Positions 50,855 through 61,575 are shown, counted from the stretch's first letter. The stretch is 64,000 nucleotides of DNA from Aestuariibacter sp. GS-14 (GCF_006494365.1 NZ_VHIP01000008.1:124001-188000); one strand, 5' to 3'. A program made the numbers and translations. Notes: a model not told the origin generated them from the sequence alone.

Positions 50855-53212
50855 ATGAAAAAAACCGCTTATCTTTATTTGGCATCCTGTATTGCTGCGA
50901 GTTTTCAAATACATGCGCAACAACAAGACGCTGAACAGATCACCGTGTACGGGCAATCGCCCCTTAGTTTTGTGAGTGGATTAACGGAATACTCACCCGC
51001 CAGTCAGCATTTGGATGCCGATGCACTGGAAGTCGAAAACGGTAATTCGTTGGCAAGAATTCTGGATAATAAACTGGTAAGCGTGTCGATTAACGATGTG
51101 CAAAACAATCCGTTTCAGGCTGATTTACAATACCGTGGCTTTACGGCGTCGCCCTTACTGGGTTTACCGCAGGGCCTGTCGGTGTACTTAAACGGCACAC
51201 GTTTTAACGAACCTTTTGGTGATACCGTAAACTGGGATCTGCTGCCTCCCTCGGCGTTAGAATCGGTTACCCTGGTGTCGGGTGCTAACCCGGTATTTGG
51301 TCAGAATACCCTGGGCGGCGCACTTATTTTAAATACCAAAGACGGTTTTTCTTTCCCACACAATAAAGTCACCGTCATGGGCGGCGATTTTAGCCAGCGC
51401 GGCATTAATCTGGAATCTGGCGGCAATAATGGCGAGTGGGGCTATTACATCAATATCAACAAATACCAGGAAGACGGCTGGCGCGACTATTCCCCCAGCG
51501 ATATTCAGCAAGGGCTGGCTAACATTACCCACAAAGGTAAAGACACCGCCACCCGCATCACCCTGGCCGTAAATGAAAACGATCTGATTGGCAACGGTGC
51601 CATTCCGGTAGACCTGATCCCGCATGAGGGCCGCGCAACTATTTATACGTTGCCCGACCAAACGTTCACTAACCTGCGCTTCCTGAACCTGAATCATGAG
51701 TGGAACCTGGACGACGATTTGGTATTGCGTTTGAACACTTACTACCGTGAAAACAAAATCGAAACCTACAACGGTGACGACAGTGACTACGAAGAATGTG
51801 ATGTAGGCTATGGCGAAACCTTATGTGAAGAGGACGAAGACGCTGAACTGGTTGAAAACGATGACGTCGAAGATGATAAAGATGCAGAGGACGCCGTTCA
51901 GTTTGTAGGTTTTGACCCGTTAGTGCCTCTGGAAAATATCAGTAATGCAGATCCGGATACCCTGGACGGTACCGCCAATACCAGCTTTACCGACCAGCAA
52001 AGCTTCGGCTTTAGCGCCGAACTGGCGGGTAAAGCTGCTACAGGTTCAATGACACACCATTGGGTAGTTGGCCTGGGTATCGATACCGCCGATATTTCAT
52101 TTCGCAGTGATACCGAGTTTGCCGTGCTCGACAATGACACACCAGAAAGCAGCCGAGGGGTTACCGGCATTGGTGTATTTGACGAAGGTTCTCGCGTGCG
52201 TCTTACCACAGATGTTCGCCACACCTACGCGTTTGTTAGCGATGTCATTGATTTGAACCACCACTGGCAACTGGCTCTGGCCGCCCGTTACAACAAATCC
52301 ACCATTGATATGATAGACGGTGTTGAGGAAGGCGAAGGCTCGCTGAACGGCAACCATGCCTTTAACCGATTTAATCCGTCAGCCACAGTGCACTACCGTA
52401 CCGATAGCTACCACGCTTATGCGTCTTACAGCCAGTCGTCACGTACCCCGACGCCAGCAGAACTAAGCTGCGCCGACGAAGACGATCCCTGCAAACTGCC
52501 CAATGGTTTTGTGGCCGATCCACCACTGGATCAGGTACGCACCGATACCCTTGAACTGGGTGCCAATATTACGCTGGAAAACGGCTCACTCCATGCAGCG
52601 GTGTATCGCAGCGAGAGCAAAGACGACATTATTTTCCAGCAGGCCGGTGACCGTGCGTCAGTGGGTTATTTTATAAACATAGAGAAAACGCGCCGACAAG
52701 GCGCTGAATTCAGCGTATTACAACAATGGGACGATCTGGAAGTGTCTGCCAACGTAAGTTATTTACAGGCAACCTTTGAATCTGCCTTTGTCTCGTTCAG
52801 CCCGCAAAATCCAATGGGACCGGGCCGTCAGGTAACACCAGGCGATATCATTCCGGGTCAGCCTGAATGGCTTGCGGGTGTGGAAGTAACTTATCCGCTG
52901 CTTGAAAATCTGTATATCAGCGCAGATGTAGACTATGCGTCGGGCCAGTATTTCCGGGGCGACGAAGCCAACGAAAACCGCAAACTGGATGGTTATACGC
53001 TGGTTAACCTGAGTGCGACTTACGCTCACCCAAGTGGCATTACCGTTGGCCTGCGTCTGGAAAACGTGTTTGATACCGAGTTTGAAACCTTTGGAACTTA
53101 TGGCGAAGCCGACGAAGTACTTGAAGATATTTACGACGATATCGAATCAACTGAGTTTGTGGGCCCTGGCCAACCCAGAACGCTAAGGCTATTTGCCTCT
53201 TATCAGTTTTAA
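50855..53212 (+). CDS. TonB-dependent outer membrane receptor with an acidic Cys-containing loop
   Basis: A receptor of 785 residues with a signal peptide (ending IHAQQQ), a TonB-box-like QITVYG, a plug domain (about 30-165, VQNNPFQADLQYRGF to FGQNTLGGALIL) and a 22-strand barrel ending in a typical C-terminal strand (TLRLFASYQF). Residues about 305-350 form a very acidic extracellular-loop-like insert with two cysteines (EECDVGYGETLCEEDEDAE). The ligand is unknown; the loop suggests metal or cationic ligand capture. There are no adjacent transport genes to help. Confidence 0.9.
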   Translation: MKKTAYLYLASCIAASFQIHAQQQDAEQITVYGQSPLSFVSGLTEYSPASQHLDADALEVENGNSLARILDNKLVSVSINDVQNNPFQADLQYRGFTASPLLGLPQGLSVYLNGTRFNEPFGDTVNWDLLPPSALESVTLVSGANPVFGQNTLGGALILNTKDGFSFPHNKVTVMGGDFSQRGINLESGGNNGEWGYYININKYQEDGWRDYSPSDIQQGLANITHKGKDTATRITLAVNENDLIGNGAIPVDLIPHEGRATIYTLPDQTFTNLRFLNLNHEWNLDDDLVLRLNTYYRENKIETYNGDDSDYEECDVGYGETLCEEDEDAELVENDDVEDDKDAEDAVQFVGFDPLVPLENISNADPDTLDGTANTSFTDQQSFGFSAELAGKAATGSMTHHWVVGLGIDTADISFRSDTEFAVLDNDTPESSRGVTGIGVFDEGSRVRLTTDVRHTYAFVSDVIDLNHHWQLALAARYNKSTIDMIDGVEEGEGSLNGNHAFNRFNPSATVHYRTDSYHAYASYSQSSRTPTPAELSCADEDDPCKLPNGFVADPPLDQVRTDTLELGANITLENGSLHAAVYRSESKDDIIFQQAGDRASVGYFINIEKTRRQGAEFSVLQQWDDLEVSANVSYLQATFESAFVSFSPQNPMGPGRQVTPGDIIPGQPEWLAGVEVTYPLLENLYISADVDYASGQYFRGDEANENRKLDGYTLVNLSATYAHPSGITVGLRLENVFDTEFETFGTYGEADEVLEDIYDDIESTEFVGPGQPRTLRLFASYQF

Positions 53213-53279
53213 TTTACTAGAGTCGCCCCGGCTGGCCTGCTATTCCAGTCGTTAGCCGGAGATAGATATAGTGATAAAG

Positions 53280-54992
53280 CTACTTGCTAAGCAGCCACGC
53301 TTGCCACAACACAATAGCCAGAAGAATAGCGCTGACCCATTGCCACAACAGCACCGGGTTGCGTTCGATCAGTGGACCAGGCTTTTCGGTAGCAATAATG
53401 TCTTTGGGGTTGTCCAGCGCGGCTTCGAATTCCGACAGCGCATTGAAGCGCTTGTGTTGTTCTGGTTGCGTGGCTTTCTTTAAACAGATATCAATCCACG
53501 CGGGTAAGTCCGGACGGTATTGCTTGATGCTCTGATAGTGGTATTCGTTCGCACTTTCAGGGATGTAATCTTTGTATTTAAATGGCTTATAAGGCAGCGC
53601 GCCGCTCAGCATCTCGTACACAATAACACCCAGCGAAAACATATCGGTTCTAAAATCACTGTGATTCTGAATCAAAAATTCAGGTGCAATGTAGTTCACT
53701 GAGCCAACCGGGTAGTCTTCATGGGTTTGATCACCGGTTTCCAGCAACGACTTCACCAGTACGGTGCCAAAATCGATGAGTTTGACTTCCCCATGCCGGG
53801 TGATCATAACGTTTTCCGGTTTGAGGTCGCGGTGCACCATATCGTTGCGCTGAAAAGTGCGCAACGCCACAATGATCTGCTTCACAATACGTCGAACTGT
53901 GTCGATTGAGGGCGATGGGTTATCTATAATCCATTGGCGCAGGGATTGTCCCTCAATGTATTCACACACATGGTAATAAAACTGCGTGTTTTCGCGTCTG
54001 GGCAACACTTTCATGATGTGCGGACTATCCAGACTTTTGCCTACCCACTCTTCCCGCAAGAAGCCCTGCAAAAAAGTAGTGTCATCTTCAAACTTTTCAG
54101 TAGGTGTTTTCAGGCCGTATATTGTGCCAGACTGCTCGTCCAGCACCTTGTACAAACTGGAGCGCGTACCGTTAAATACCTGCTCCAGAACCCGATAACC
54201 CTCGAGTTTATGCCCGACTTCCAAAGCCGGCGGGATCACCAGACTACGCCCATGAACAGACAACTCGTGAACGTTTGTCGCCGGTAAACTATCAACCCTT
54301 GCCAACAAACAACTCACATTGTCGTTACTACCAGCGTCCAATGCCGCTCGCACTATGGCTTTAGCGGTCGATTCCAGATCTGCCACGCCCTCAAGCATTT
54401 GCCGGAGCTTTTTGTGCGATAAAAATTCATGCACACCGTCACTGGTGAGCATGTACAACTCGCCCTGCTGCAAAGCAAATGAGGTAAAATCCACATCGAG
54501 TTTAGCATCCAGACCGATTGCCCGGGTGAGCACAAAGTTTGCCCGCTGCTTGGTTGTATGATCGTTGGTTAATAGCTCCAATTGATCGTTGTGAAATCGG
54601 TGGATTCGGGTATCACCCACGTGCATTAAGAAACCCGTAGTAGACTTAAAGATCAGACTGCTGAACGTGGTGAGCATTTGACTGCTGCCACCCAGCGAAT
54701 AATCGAACTGACCGTGACACCAACGATTGAGGCTGTTTAGAATTTTGCCTACCGAACGGCTAACCGACCAGCTTGGCGGTGTTTGCATGTAATCATAAAT
54801 GAAGTTATTCACCACGGTATTAGCGGCTTCTTTGGCTTTACTGCAGGCAGACACACCATCGGCAATGGCAACTACTGCGCCTTTGTCGTGGAGCTGTTGT
54901 CCTTCCCCCTGCCAGGCAGCAAAGGCGTCCTGATTTTCAAACTTGATCCCCTGACTGCTGTAACCGCCAAAACTTACATTCAAATTTGCCAT
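53280..54992 (-). CDS. PP2C phosphatase-Ser/Thr kinase fusion, membrane-anchored
   Basis: A protein of 570 residues. Residues 1-240: PP2C phosphatase with metal-site residues in NQDAFAAW, ADGVSAC, GDTRIHRF, TSDGVHEF and GSNDNVSCL. Residues 265-520: Hanks-type kinase with the ATP-binding Lys in YGLKTP, catalytic loop HRDLKPENVM, DFG in LIDFGTV and the APE motif. A C-terminal membrane helix (about 545-567) anchors it. Such fusions occur next to nitrate assimilation transporters, as here (narK-type gene 75 bases upstream, same strand). A terminator lies between the two genes. Confidence 0.92.
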   Translation of the reverse strand: MANLNVSFGGYSSQGIKFENQDAFAAWQGEGQQLHDKGAVVAIADGVSACSKAKEAANTVVNNFIYDYMQTPPSWSVSRSVGKILNSLNRWCHGQFDYSLGGSSQMLTTFSSLIFKSTTGFLMHVGDTRIHRFHNDQLELLTNDHTTKQRANFVLTRAIGLDAKLDVDFTSFALQQGELYMLTSDGVHEFLSHKKLRQMLEGVADLESTAKAIVRAALDAGSNDNVSCLLARVDSLPATNVHELSVHGRSLVIPPALEVGHKLEGYRVLEQVFNGTRSSLYKVLDEQSGTIYGLKTPTEKFEDDTTFLQGFLREEWVGKSLDSPHIMKVLPRRENTQFYYHVCEYIEGQSLRQWIIDNPSPSIDTVRRIVKQIIVALRTFQRNDMVHRDLKPENVMITRHGEVKLIDFGTVLVKSLLETGDQTHEDYPVGSVNYIAPEFLIQNHSDFRTDMFSLGVIVYEMLSGALPYKPFKYKDYIPESANEYHYQSIKQYRPDLPAWIDICLKKATQPEQHKRFNALSEFEAALDNPKDIIATEKPGPLIERNPVLLWQWVSAILLAIVLWQAWLLSK

Positions 54993-55002
54993 GCTTTATC
55001 CG

Positions 55003-55035
55003 AAAAAAGCACCTGCCTCTGGCGAGGACAGGTGC
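55003..55035 (-). terminator. terminator between the nitrate transporter and the phosphatase-kinase gene
   Basis: GCACCTG-CCTC pairs with GAGG-A-CAGGTGC (about 11 bp with one bulge, 4-base loop), followed on the minus strand by six T. It lies between the transporter stop (55068) and the kinase ATG (54992). The kinase must therefore be read through this signal or have its own promoter. Confidence 0.75.
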
Positions 55036-55067
55036 ATTACCACACTTATGCCTGTTGGGTAATAAGG

Positions 55068-56534
55068 TTATCCTACGTGGATCAATTCAACTGTGCCGTC
55101 TTCGTTGACTTCGGTAATTGCGCCACTCGGCTCTTTCATAAAGAGTAACGCAATAAAGCCAAATGCGGCAGTCCCACTGATCACAAGGAAGAAAGTAGAA
55201 GCATCAACAAATGAGTAAACCGTTAAGTACGTTACCGCACCTACGTTCCCGTAAGCGCCAGTCATTCCAGCAATTTGACCAGTAAGGCGGCGTTTAATTA
55301 AGGGGACTACGGCAAATACGGCACCTTCACCAGATTGCACGAAGAACGAGCAGGCCATTACCGCCAGCACTGCCAGCCATACTGGCCATGCCGCATCAAT
55401 ATGGCTCAGCGTGAAATACCCAACAGCCAGACCCGCCGTTAAAATGAGCAACGTTTTCTTGCGGCCAAAGCGGTCAGAAATGATGCCACCGCCAGGGCGT
55501 GACATCAGGTTCATAAAGGCATACATACCCGCCAGCAAACCCGCCGTCGCCATAGACAGTTCGAAGGTCTCTGCAAAGAACGCAGGAAGCATGGATACCA
55601 CAGCCAGCTCAGAACCAAAGGTAGCAAAATAAAGTACGTTCAGTACCGCAACTTGTTTAAATTGATAACGGTGCTGTTCTGCAACGGGTTGAACAAATAT
55701 CTCGCGATTCACTTTAAAGTTGGAATACGCGTCGAAGCAATAAATGGCAAACAGTGCAACATAGATAAAGGTACACACGTCAGCCGACAACATGCCCACA
55801 CCACTGGGAGATAACTTCCAGTTAAGCAGCGCCAGCGCCAGGTACATCGGCGTTTTCATAAACAACAGGAAATAAAAATCGCCTTTACTGGTGACTTCCA
55901 TGCCGCCGAGATTTTTGGGCCGGAAATACGTGGAGCCTTTGGGCGTATCGGTTACGTTGGTGTAATAAATCACGCTGAAAATCACACACAACAGACCGGT
56001 AATCGCTACTGCGTAGCGCCAGCCGTCGTCACCACCGAATACCACTGCCAGCGTAGGCAAAGTGAACGCTGCCGCAGCAGAACCAAAGTTCCCCCAACCG
56101 CCGTAAATGCCTTCAGCAGTGCCCAGTTCCTTAGGCGGGAACCATTCGCTGACCATGCGGATGCCGATAACGAACCCTGCACCGATAAAGCCCAGCGCAA
56201 AACGCGCAATGGCCAGTTGAGTAAAGTCGCTGGCAAACGCGAATAAAAAACAGGGTACAGAGCAGATTGCCAGCAATAAAGAGTACACTAAGCGCGGCCC
56301 GTATTTGTCGGTAAGCGCACCAATAATGACCCGCGCGGGTATGGTGAGTGCCACGTTTAATATCAGTAGGGTTTTCCATTCCTCCAGGCTCAGACCCATG
56401 TCGCCCATGATCACCTGCTTGAGTGGTGCCATGTTAAACCACACCACAAAGGTAACGAAAAACACCATCCAGGAAAGGTGAAGTATTTTCATTTTCCCAG
56501 TGAAAGAGAAGAGATTAAATTTATCTGCAGTCAT
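55068..56534 (-). CDS. nitrate/nitrite transporter, NarK/NasA type (MFS)
   Basis: An MFS protein of 488 residues with twelve helices. Both nitrate signatures are present: GGWGNFGSAAAAF in helix 5 and GMTGAYGNVGAVTY in helix 11, and the substrate Arg in FVIGIRMVSEWF. It probably imports nitrate for assimilation. The start is the ATG at 56532-56534 within a longer open frame; there is only a weak GGTAG before it. The leader has a sigma54 promoter and a terminator (listed separately). The phosphatase-kinase gene follows. No nitrate reductase gene is in the window. Confidence 0.93.
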   Translation of the reverse strand: MTADKFNLFSFTGKMKILHLSWMVFFVTFVVWFNMAPLKQVIMGDMGLSLEEWKTLLILNVALTIPARVIIGALTDKYGPRLVYSLLLAICSVPCFLFAFASDFTQLAIARFALGFIGAGFVIGIRMVSEWFPPKELGTAEGIYGGWGNFGSAAAAFTLPTLAVVFGGDDGWRYAVAITGLLCVIFSVIYYTNVTDTPKGSTYFRPKNLGGMEVTSKGDFYFLLFMKTPMYLALALLNWKLSPSGVGMLSADVCTFIYVALFAIYCFDAYSNFKVNREIFVQPVAEQHRYQFKQVAVLNVLYFATFGSELAVVSMLPAFFAETFELSMATAGLLAGMYAFMNLMSRPGGGIISDRFGRKKTLLILTAGLAVGYFTLSHIDAAWPVWLAVLAVMACSFFVQSGEGAVFAVVPLIKRRLTGQIAGMTGAYGNVGAVTYLTVYSFVDASTFFLVISGTAAFGFIALLFMKEPSGAITEVNEDGTVELIHVG

Positions 56535-56560
56535 TGTTACTACCGTGTCCAAAAAACAAA

Positions 56561-56595
56561 ATAAAAAGCCCAATCCTGGCGACAGGATTGGGCTT
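56561..56595 (-). promoter_or_regulatory. terminator/attenuator in the nitrate transporter leader
   Basis: AAGCCCAATCCTG and CAGGATTGGGCTT form a perfect 13-bp stem (56566-56595, 4-base loop), followed on the minus strand by TTTTTATTTTG. It is a strong intrinsic terminator 31 bases before the transporter ATG and downstream of its sigma54 promoter. A smaller 6-bp hairpin (56622-56639) precedes it. This is the layout of nas leaders that are opened by an ANTAR-type antiterminator (NasR/NasT). Confidence 0.7.
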
Positions 56596-56621
56596 CATTA
56601 CCAAACTTTATTCACATTGTT

Positions 56622-56639
56622 AGCAAAAGCGGGTTTGCT
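56622..56639 (-). promoter_or_regulatory. leader hairpin 1 of the nitrate transporter
   Basis: On the minus strand AGCAAA pairs with TTTGCT and leaves a 6-base loop CCCGCT. It would start about eight bases after the predicted 5' end of the RNA. ANTAR-recognised hexaloops have A at position 1 and G at position 4; here only the G at 4 is present. Confidence 0.4.
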
Positions 56640-56657
56640 TTATTTTGTATTTTTCAC

Positions 56658-56673
56658 AGCAATTAGCGAGCCA
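56658..56673 (-). promoter_or_regulatory. sigma54 promoter of the nitrate transporter gene
   Basis: The minus strand reads TGGCTCGCTAATTGCT, a match to TGGCACG-N4-TTGCW with one mismatch. The predicted start is near 56647. NtrC half-sites TGCACCA lie upstream at 56735-56741 and 56767-56773; the latter has GTGCA as an imperfect partner. Confidence 0.7.
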
Positions 56674-56802
56674 AAAATCAAACACTATGTATTACAACAA
56701 GTTATAAAAATTTGCTTCGCCATACACATTGCATTGCACCAATGACGGGATTAAAAGCGGGCTCACTGCACCAAATGTGCACACCCGCAGTTAAAAAACG
56801 CC

Positions 56803-59589
56803 TTACAATGCGGCGATGGTCTCGCGCTGTGCAGATAGCTTGGCTAACTGCGATTCTGCATCAGCCAGTTTGGCCCGTTCTTTTTCAATCACGTCTTCCG
56901 GCGCATTGCTCACGAACTTCTCGTTAGTCAACTTGCCCTTAGTGCGGGCGGCGTCTTTTTCGATTTTCTCCATGGCTTTGGCAATACGCGCTAGCTCAGC
57001 GTCTTTGTCGATTAAGCCCGCCATAGGGATCAGGATTTCCATTTCGCCTACCAGCGCAGCAGCACTTGCCGGTGCTTCTTCACCCTTGGCCAGGAAAGTG
57101 ATCCCTTCCAGACGTGCCAGACGGTCGATGAAGGTACGGGAAATACCCAGGCGACGCTCGTCTTCTTCACTGGCATTACGCAGCAGTACCGACAGCGGCT
57201 TGCTGGGCGCGATGTCCATTTCACCGCGGATATTACGAATACCCACAATAAAGCGCTTCACCCACTCAATGTCGGCCAGTACTTGTTCGTCTTGCTTAGC
57301 AGCGTCTGCCGTTGGGAATGGCTGCACCATAATGCTGTCGCCGTCTTTCACGTTCAGAGCGCTAAGCGGTGCCACGCGTTCCCAAATGGTTTCGGTAATG
57401 AACGGCATTAGCGGATGCAGTAAACGCAACAGGTTTTCCAGTACGTTGATTAACGTGTGGCGCGTGCCGCGTTTTTCCGCGTCCGTGGCTTCATCGTTAT
57501 TCAGCACCGGTTTGGTTAATTCCAGATACCAGTCGCAGAACTGGTTCCAGGTAAACTCATATACCGTTTGCGCGGCGATATCGAAACGATACTCACTGAT
57601 GGCTTTCTCAAATTCACCAAGGGTTTGCTGGAACTGTGCCCAAATCCAACGATCAGCCAGACTCAGCACCAGTTCACCGCCATCACGACCGGTATCTTCG
57701 GTTTCGGTGTTCATCAACACGAAACGCGACGCGTTCCAGATCTTGTTACAGAAGTTGCGGTAACCTTCTACCCGGCCCATGTCGAAATTGATATCGCGGC
57801 TGGTTGAGGCCATGGCAGCAAAGGTAAAGCGCAGCGCATCGGTACCATAGGCGTGAATACCATCCGGGAACTGCTTGCGTGTGCGTTTCTCAATTTTGGC
57901 TGCCAGTTGCGGCTGCATCATGCCCGAGGTGCGCTTGGCTACCAGCGATTCCAAATCAATGCCGTCGATCAGATCGATCGGGTCGAGCACGTTGCCTTTC
58001 GACTTCGACATTTTGTCGCCGCTTTCATCGCGGATAAGGCCGGTAATGTAGATATCCTTAAACGGGATCTTGCCGGTAAAGCGCTTGGTCATCATGATCA
58101 TTCTGGCTACCCAGAAGAAAATGATGTCGAATCCGGTTACCAACACCGCAGACGGTAAGTAGGTCTCCAACTCTGGGGTCTTTTCTGGCCAGCCCATGGT
58201 AGCGAATGGCCACAGTGCCGACGAGAACCAGGTGTCGAGCACGTCTTCGTCCTGACGCAGCGCTACGCTGTCGTCCAGACCATTTTTGCTGCGTACTTCC
58301 GCTTCATCGCGACCTACATAAATGTTACCGTTGTCGTCATACCAGGCCGGAATACGGTGTCCCCACCACAATTGACGGGAAATACACCAGTCCTGGATGT
58401 TATGCATCCACTGGTAGTAGGTCTTGCTCCAGTTTTCTGGAACAAAACGGATCTCACCACTTTCTACTGCTTCAATCGCAGGCTTCGCCAGCTCTTCAAT
58501 GGCCACATACCACTGATCTGTCAGATAAGGCTCAATTACGGCACCGGTGCGGTCGCCACGAGGCACTTTTAATTTGTGATCATCGATTTTAACCAGTACG
58601 CCATCTTGTTCCAGTTGTTCCACAATGGCTTTACGCGCGTCAAAACGATCCAAGCCGCGGTAGGCTTCTGGCGCTTCGTCGTTTACCTTCGCATCTGGCG
58701 TGAAGATATTGATCATAGGCAGGTTGTGACGCTTACCCATGTCGTAGTCGTTAAAGTCGTGAGCCGGTGTGATTTTTACACAGCCAGTGCCGAACTCAGG
58801 ATCAACGTAATCATCTGCAATAATAGGAATTAAACGGCCAGTAATAGGCAGCTTAATTTGCTTGCCAATGTAAGCCTGATAGCGCTCGTCATCCGGATGA
58901 ACTGCAACAGCAGTATCGCCCAGCATGGTTTCCGGACGCGTAGTAGCAACCACGATGCTGCCACTGCCATCGGCCAGTGGGTAACGCATGTGCCACATGT
59001 GGCCGGCTTCTTCTTCGTTCAGTACTTCCAGATCAGATACCGCTGTGTGCAGCACTGGATCCCAGTTAACTAAGCGCTTACCACGGTAAATCAGGCCGTC
59101 TTCATGCAGTTTAACGAAGACTTCGGTAACGGCTTTTGACAGGTTCTCGTCCATGGTAAACACTTCGCGATCCCAGTCTGACGACGCACCCATACGACGC
59201 ATCTGACTGGTAATCGTGCCACCAGAGTGTTCTTTCCATTCCCAGATTTTCTCAACAAAGGCTTCGCGGCCTAAATCGTGACGGGTTTTGCCCAATGCGT
59301 TCAGCTGGCGCTCCACCACCATTTGCGTTGCGATACCAGCGTGGTCGGTACCCACTTGCCACAACGTATTGTCGCCTTTCATGCGGTGATAACGGGTAAG
59401 CACGTCCATAATGGTTTGCTGGAAACCGTGGCCCATGTGCAAACTACCGGTTACGTTTGGCGGCGGCAGTAAAATACAATAGGGTTGTTGCGCAGGATCG
59501 CCAGATACCTTGGCTTTAAACAGTCCGTCGTTTTCCCAGCGTTGATAACATTGCTGTTCAATGGAATGAGGTTCGTAGGTTTTGTCCAT
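56803..59589 (-). CDS. valS: valyl-tRNA synthetase
   Basis: A protein of 928 residues with the class I features: HIGH-like site [16 protein letters not shown], editing domain, KMSKS motif in [10 protein letters not shown] and the C-terminal coiled coil ([18 protein letters not shown]) typical of ValRS. It charges tRNA-Val and edits threonine. The start is the ATG at 59587-59589, where the conserved MDKTYEP begins; the frame runs four codons further. It is the last gene of the conserved pepA-holC-valS unit. Confidence 0.98.
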   Translation of the reverse strand: MDKTYEPHSIEQQCYQRWENDGLFKAKVSGDPAQQPYCILLPPPNVTGSLHMGHGFQQTIMDVLTRYHRMKGDNTLWQVGTDHAGIATQMVVERQLNALGKTRHDLGREAFVEKIWEWKEHSGGTITSQMRRMGASSDWDREVFTMDENLSKAVTEVFVKLHEDGLIYRGKRLVNWDPVLHTAVSDLEVLNEEEAGHMWHMRYPLADGSGSIVVATTRPETMLGDTAVAVHPDDERYQAYIGKQIKLPITGRLIPIIADDYVDPEFGTGCVKITPAHDFNDYDMGKRHNLPMINIFTPDAKVNDEAPEAYRGLDRFDARKAIVEQLEQDGVLVKIDDHKLKVPRGDRTGAVIEPYLTDQWYVAIEELAKPAIEAVESGEIRFVPENWSKTYYQWMHNIQDWCISRQLWWGHRIPAWYDDNGNIYVGRDEAEVRSKNGLDDSVALRQDEDVLDTWFSSALWPFATMGWPEKTPELETYLPSAVLVTGFDIIFFWVARMIMMTKRFTGKIPFKDIYITGLIRDESGDKMSKSKGNVLDPIDLIDGIDLESLVAKRTSGMMQPQLAAKIEKRTRKQFPDGIHAYGTDALRFTFAAMASTSRDINFDMGRVEGYRNFCNKIWNASRFVLMNTETEDTGRDGGELVLSLADRWIWAQFQQTLGEFEKAISEYRFDIAAQTVYEFTWNQFCDWYLELTKPVLNNDEATDAEKRGTRHTLINVLENLLRLLHPLMPFITETIWERVAPLSALNVKDGDSIMVQPFPTADAAKQDEQVLADIEWVKRFIVGIRNIRGEMDIAPSKPLSVLLRNASEEDERRLGISRTFIDRLARLEGITFLAKGEEAPASAAALVGEMEILIPMAGLIDKDAELARIAKAMEKIEKDAARTKGKLTNEKFVSNAPEDVIEKERAKLADAESQLAKLSAQRETIAAL

Positions 59590-59613
59590 GGAGAGTCTCA
59601 AAGAATACCTGTG

Positions 59614-60069
59614 TTAAGCCGGTAAAAACTGCATTTGGCAGCCGGCTTGTTGAAAATATTTATAGCGTTGTCGGGCTTGCTGCTTAGCAGCCTCTTCTAC
59701 CGGCACAAAATCAACAATTTGCTGGAACTGGTTGAATTGATTCACCATTTGCCCACTTACGTTGATGAGGCATGGCCGGCGGGGTAATTGTTGTGCCTGC
59801 CAGACGATTTCTACCGGTGCACCACCGGGTGGGCCTTCGCCCGCCAGATTGTGCGGCACAAATCGCGCTGCGGGCAGTTGCCACAACAGTTCATCTACTG
59901 CTTCTGCCTGGGCTTTGTCGGCGCACAGTATCACACTCTTTTGCCGGTTGGCATACAGTTCAGCAGTTAATTCGCAGGCTTTCGCGCACAGCGCAGATAC
60001 CGCCGCGCCGCCATCAGGCGACACGGTTTCTTCTGTTAGTGCGTAAAATCGAACAGCGGGCACGGGCAA
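59614..60069 (-). CDS. holC: DNA polymerase III chi subunit
   Basis: A protein of 151 residues of normal chi length. Marks are the N-terminal VRFYAL, the central helix ACELTAELYANRQKSVILC and the C-terminal KQQARQRYKYFQQAGCQMQF. Chi links SSB to the clamp loader through psi. Its ATG directly follows the pepA stop, and valS starts 24 bases after its stop, so all three are cotranscribed. Confidence 0.95.
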   Translation of the reverse strand: MPVPAVRFYALTEETVSPDGGAAVSALCAKACELTAELYANRQKSVILCADKAQAEAVDELLWQLPAARFVPHNLAGEGPPGGAPVEIVWQAQQLPRRPCLINVSGQMVNQFNQFQQIVDFVPVEEAAKQQARQRYKYFQQAGCQMQFLPA

Positions 60070-61575
60070 TTAGTCCTCTTGCGCCAAACCAGCGCGATTC
60101 ATTAAGAATTGTGCGAGCATCGGTACAGGACGTCCGGTAGCGCCTTTGTTTTTACCACTGTTCCAGGCCGTACCGGCAATATCCAGGTGCGCCCAGTTGT
60201 ACTTTTTGGTGAAACGCGACAAGAAACAACCTGCCGTAATAGAGCCAGCCGGGCGGCCGCCCAGGTTAGTCATGTCGGCAAACGGGCTCTCCAGTTGTTC
60301 CTGATAGTCATCCCACAAAGGCAAACGCCATGCACGATCTGAGGCCTGCTCAGACGCGTTTAACAGCTCGTGCGCCAGAGGATTATGCGTACTCATTAAG
60401 CCGGTTGCGTGTTTGCCAAGGGCAATAATACAGGCGCCGGTTAACGTGGCTACGTCGATTACTGTATCCGGGTCGAAACGCTCCACGTAAGTCAGTGCAT
60501 CACACAATACCAGGCGACCTTCGGCGTCGGTGTTGAGCACTTCAACGGTTTGTCCTGACATGGTAGTAAGAATGTCGCCCGGACGATATGACTTGCCATC
60601 AGGCATGTTTTCACAACCAGCCAGCACGCCAATAACGTTCACCGGCAGGTTTAGTGCCGCAACAGTGTGCATTACACCCAGTACTGCTGCCGCACCACCC
60701 ATGTCGTATTTCATTTCGTCCATGCCTTCGCCGGGCTTTAACGAAATACCACCGGAATCAAAAGTAAGCCCTTTACCCACCAGTACCAGCGGCTGCTGAT
60801 CGGGCTGACCACCCTTGTGGTAAATAATGCTCATTAACGATTCGTTTTCAGAACCACGGCCCACTGCCAGATAGGAATTCATCCCCAACTCAGCCATTTG
60901 TGCTTCGTTCACGCATTCCACATTAACGGAATTGTATTCAGCAGCTAATTGCTGTGCCTGCTCCCACAGATACGCCGGGTTACAAATGTTGGGCGGCATG
61001 TTGGCCACATCTTTGGTTACTTTCATGCCCTTAGAAATGGCTAATCCGTGTTCAACGGCCTTTTCGCCCACCGTTAACTCACGGCGAGTGGGTACGTTGA
61101 ATACGATTTTGCGCAGAGGACGACGCGCTTCGCCCTTTTTGCTTTTCAGTTGCAGGAAGGTATACAGCGTATCCTGGGTAGTTTCGACTGCCTGGCGCAC
61201 TTTCCAGTAGGTGTCGCGGCCTTTTACATGCAGCTCTGTTAAGAAACATACGGCTTCCATTGAGCCGGTTTCGTTCAGCGTTTGAATAGTTTTAGCAATG
61301 ATTTGCTTGTACTGGCGCTCATCGAGTTCACGTTCCTTGCCACATCCAACCAACAACACGCGTTCGCTTAATACGTTGGGTACGTGATGCAGCAACAGCA
61401 TTTGACCTGCTTTGCCTTCCAGGTCGCCGCGACGCAGCAGGTTACTAATATAACCTTCACTGATAGCATCCAGTTGCTCAGCCACGCCCGACAAACGACG
61501 GGGTTCGTAGACCCCCACCACAATGCAGGCACTGCGTTGTTTTTCGGGACTGCCGCTTTTTACGTTAAACTCCAT
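60070..61575 (-). CDS. pepA: leucyl aminopeptidase (PepA)
   Basis: An M17 enzyme of 501 residues, standard length. The signature NTDAEGRL and the metal ligands in [11 protein letters not shown] and [10 protein letters not shown] are intact. It removes N-terminal residues from peptides; in E. coli it also binds DNA in Xer recombination and carAB control. It is divergent from lptF with 253 bases between. AGGTGAC precedes the ATG. Confidence 0.97.
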   Translation of the reverse strand: MEFNVKSGSPEKQRSACIVVGVYEPRRLSGVAEQLDAISEGYISNLLRRGDLEGKAGQMLLLHHVPNVLSERVLLVGCGKERELDERQYKQIIAKTIQTLNETGSMEAVCFLTELHVKGRDTYWKVRQAVETTQDTLYTFLQLKSKKGEARRPLRKIVFNVPTRRELTVGEKAVEHGLAISKGMKVTKDVANMPPNICNPAYLWEQAQQLAAEYNSVNVECVNEAQMAELGMNSYLAVGRGSENESLMSIIYHKGGQPDQQPLVLVGKGLTFDSGGISLKPGEGMDEMKYDMGGAAAVLGVMHTVAALNLPVNVIGVLAGCENMPDGKSYRPGDILTTMSGQTVEVLNTDAEGRLVLCDALTYVERFDPDTVIDVATLTGACIIALGKHATGLMSTHNPLAHELLNASEQASDRAWRLPLWDDYQEQLESPFADMTNLGGRPAGSITAGCFLSRFTKKYNWAHLDIAGTAWNSGKNKGATGRPVPMLAQFLMNRAGLAQED

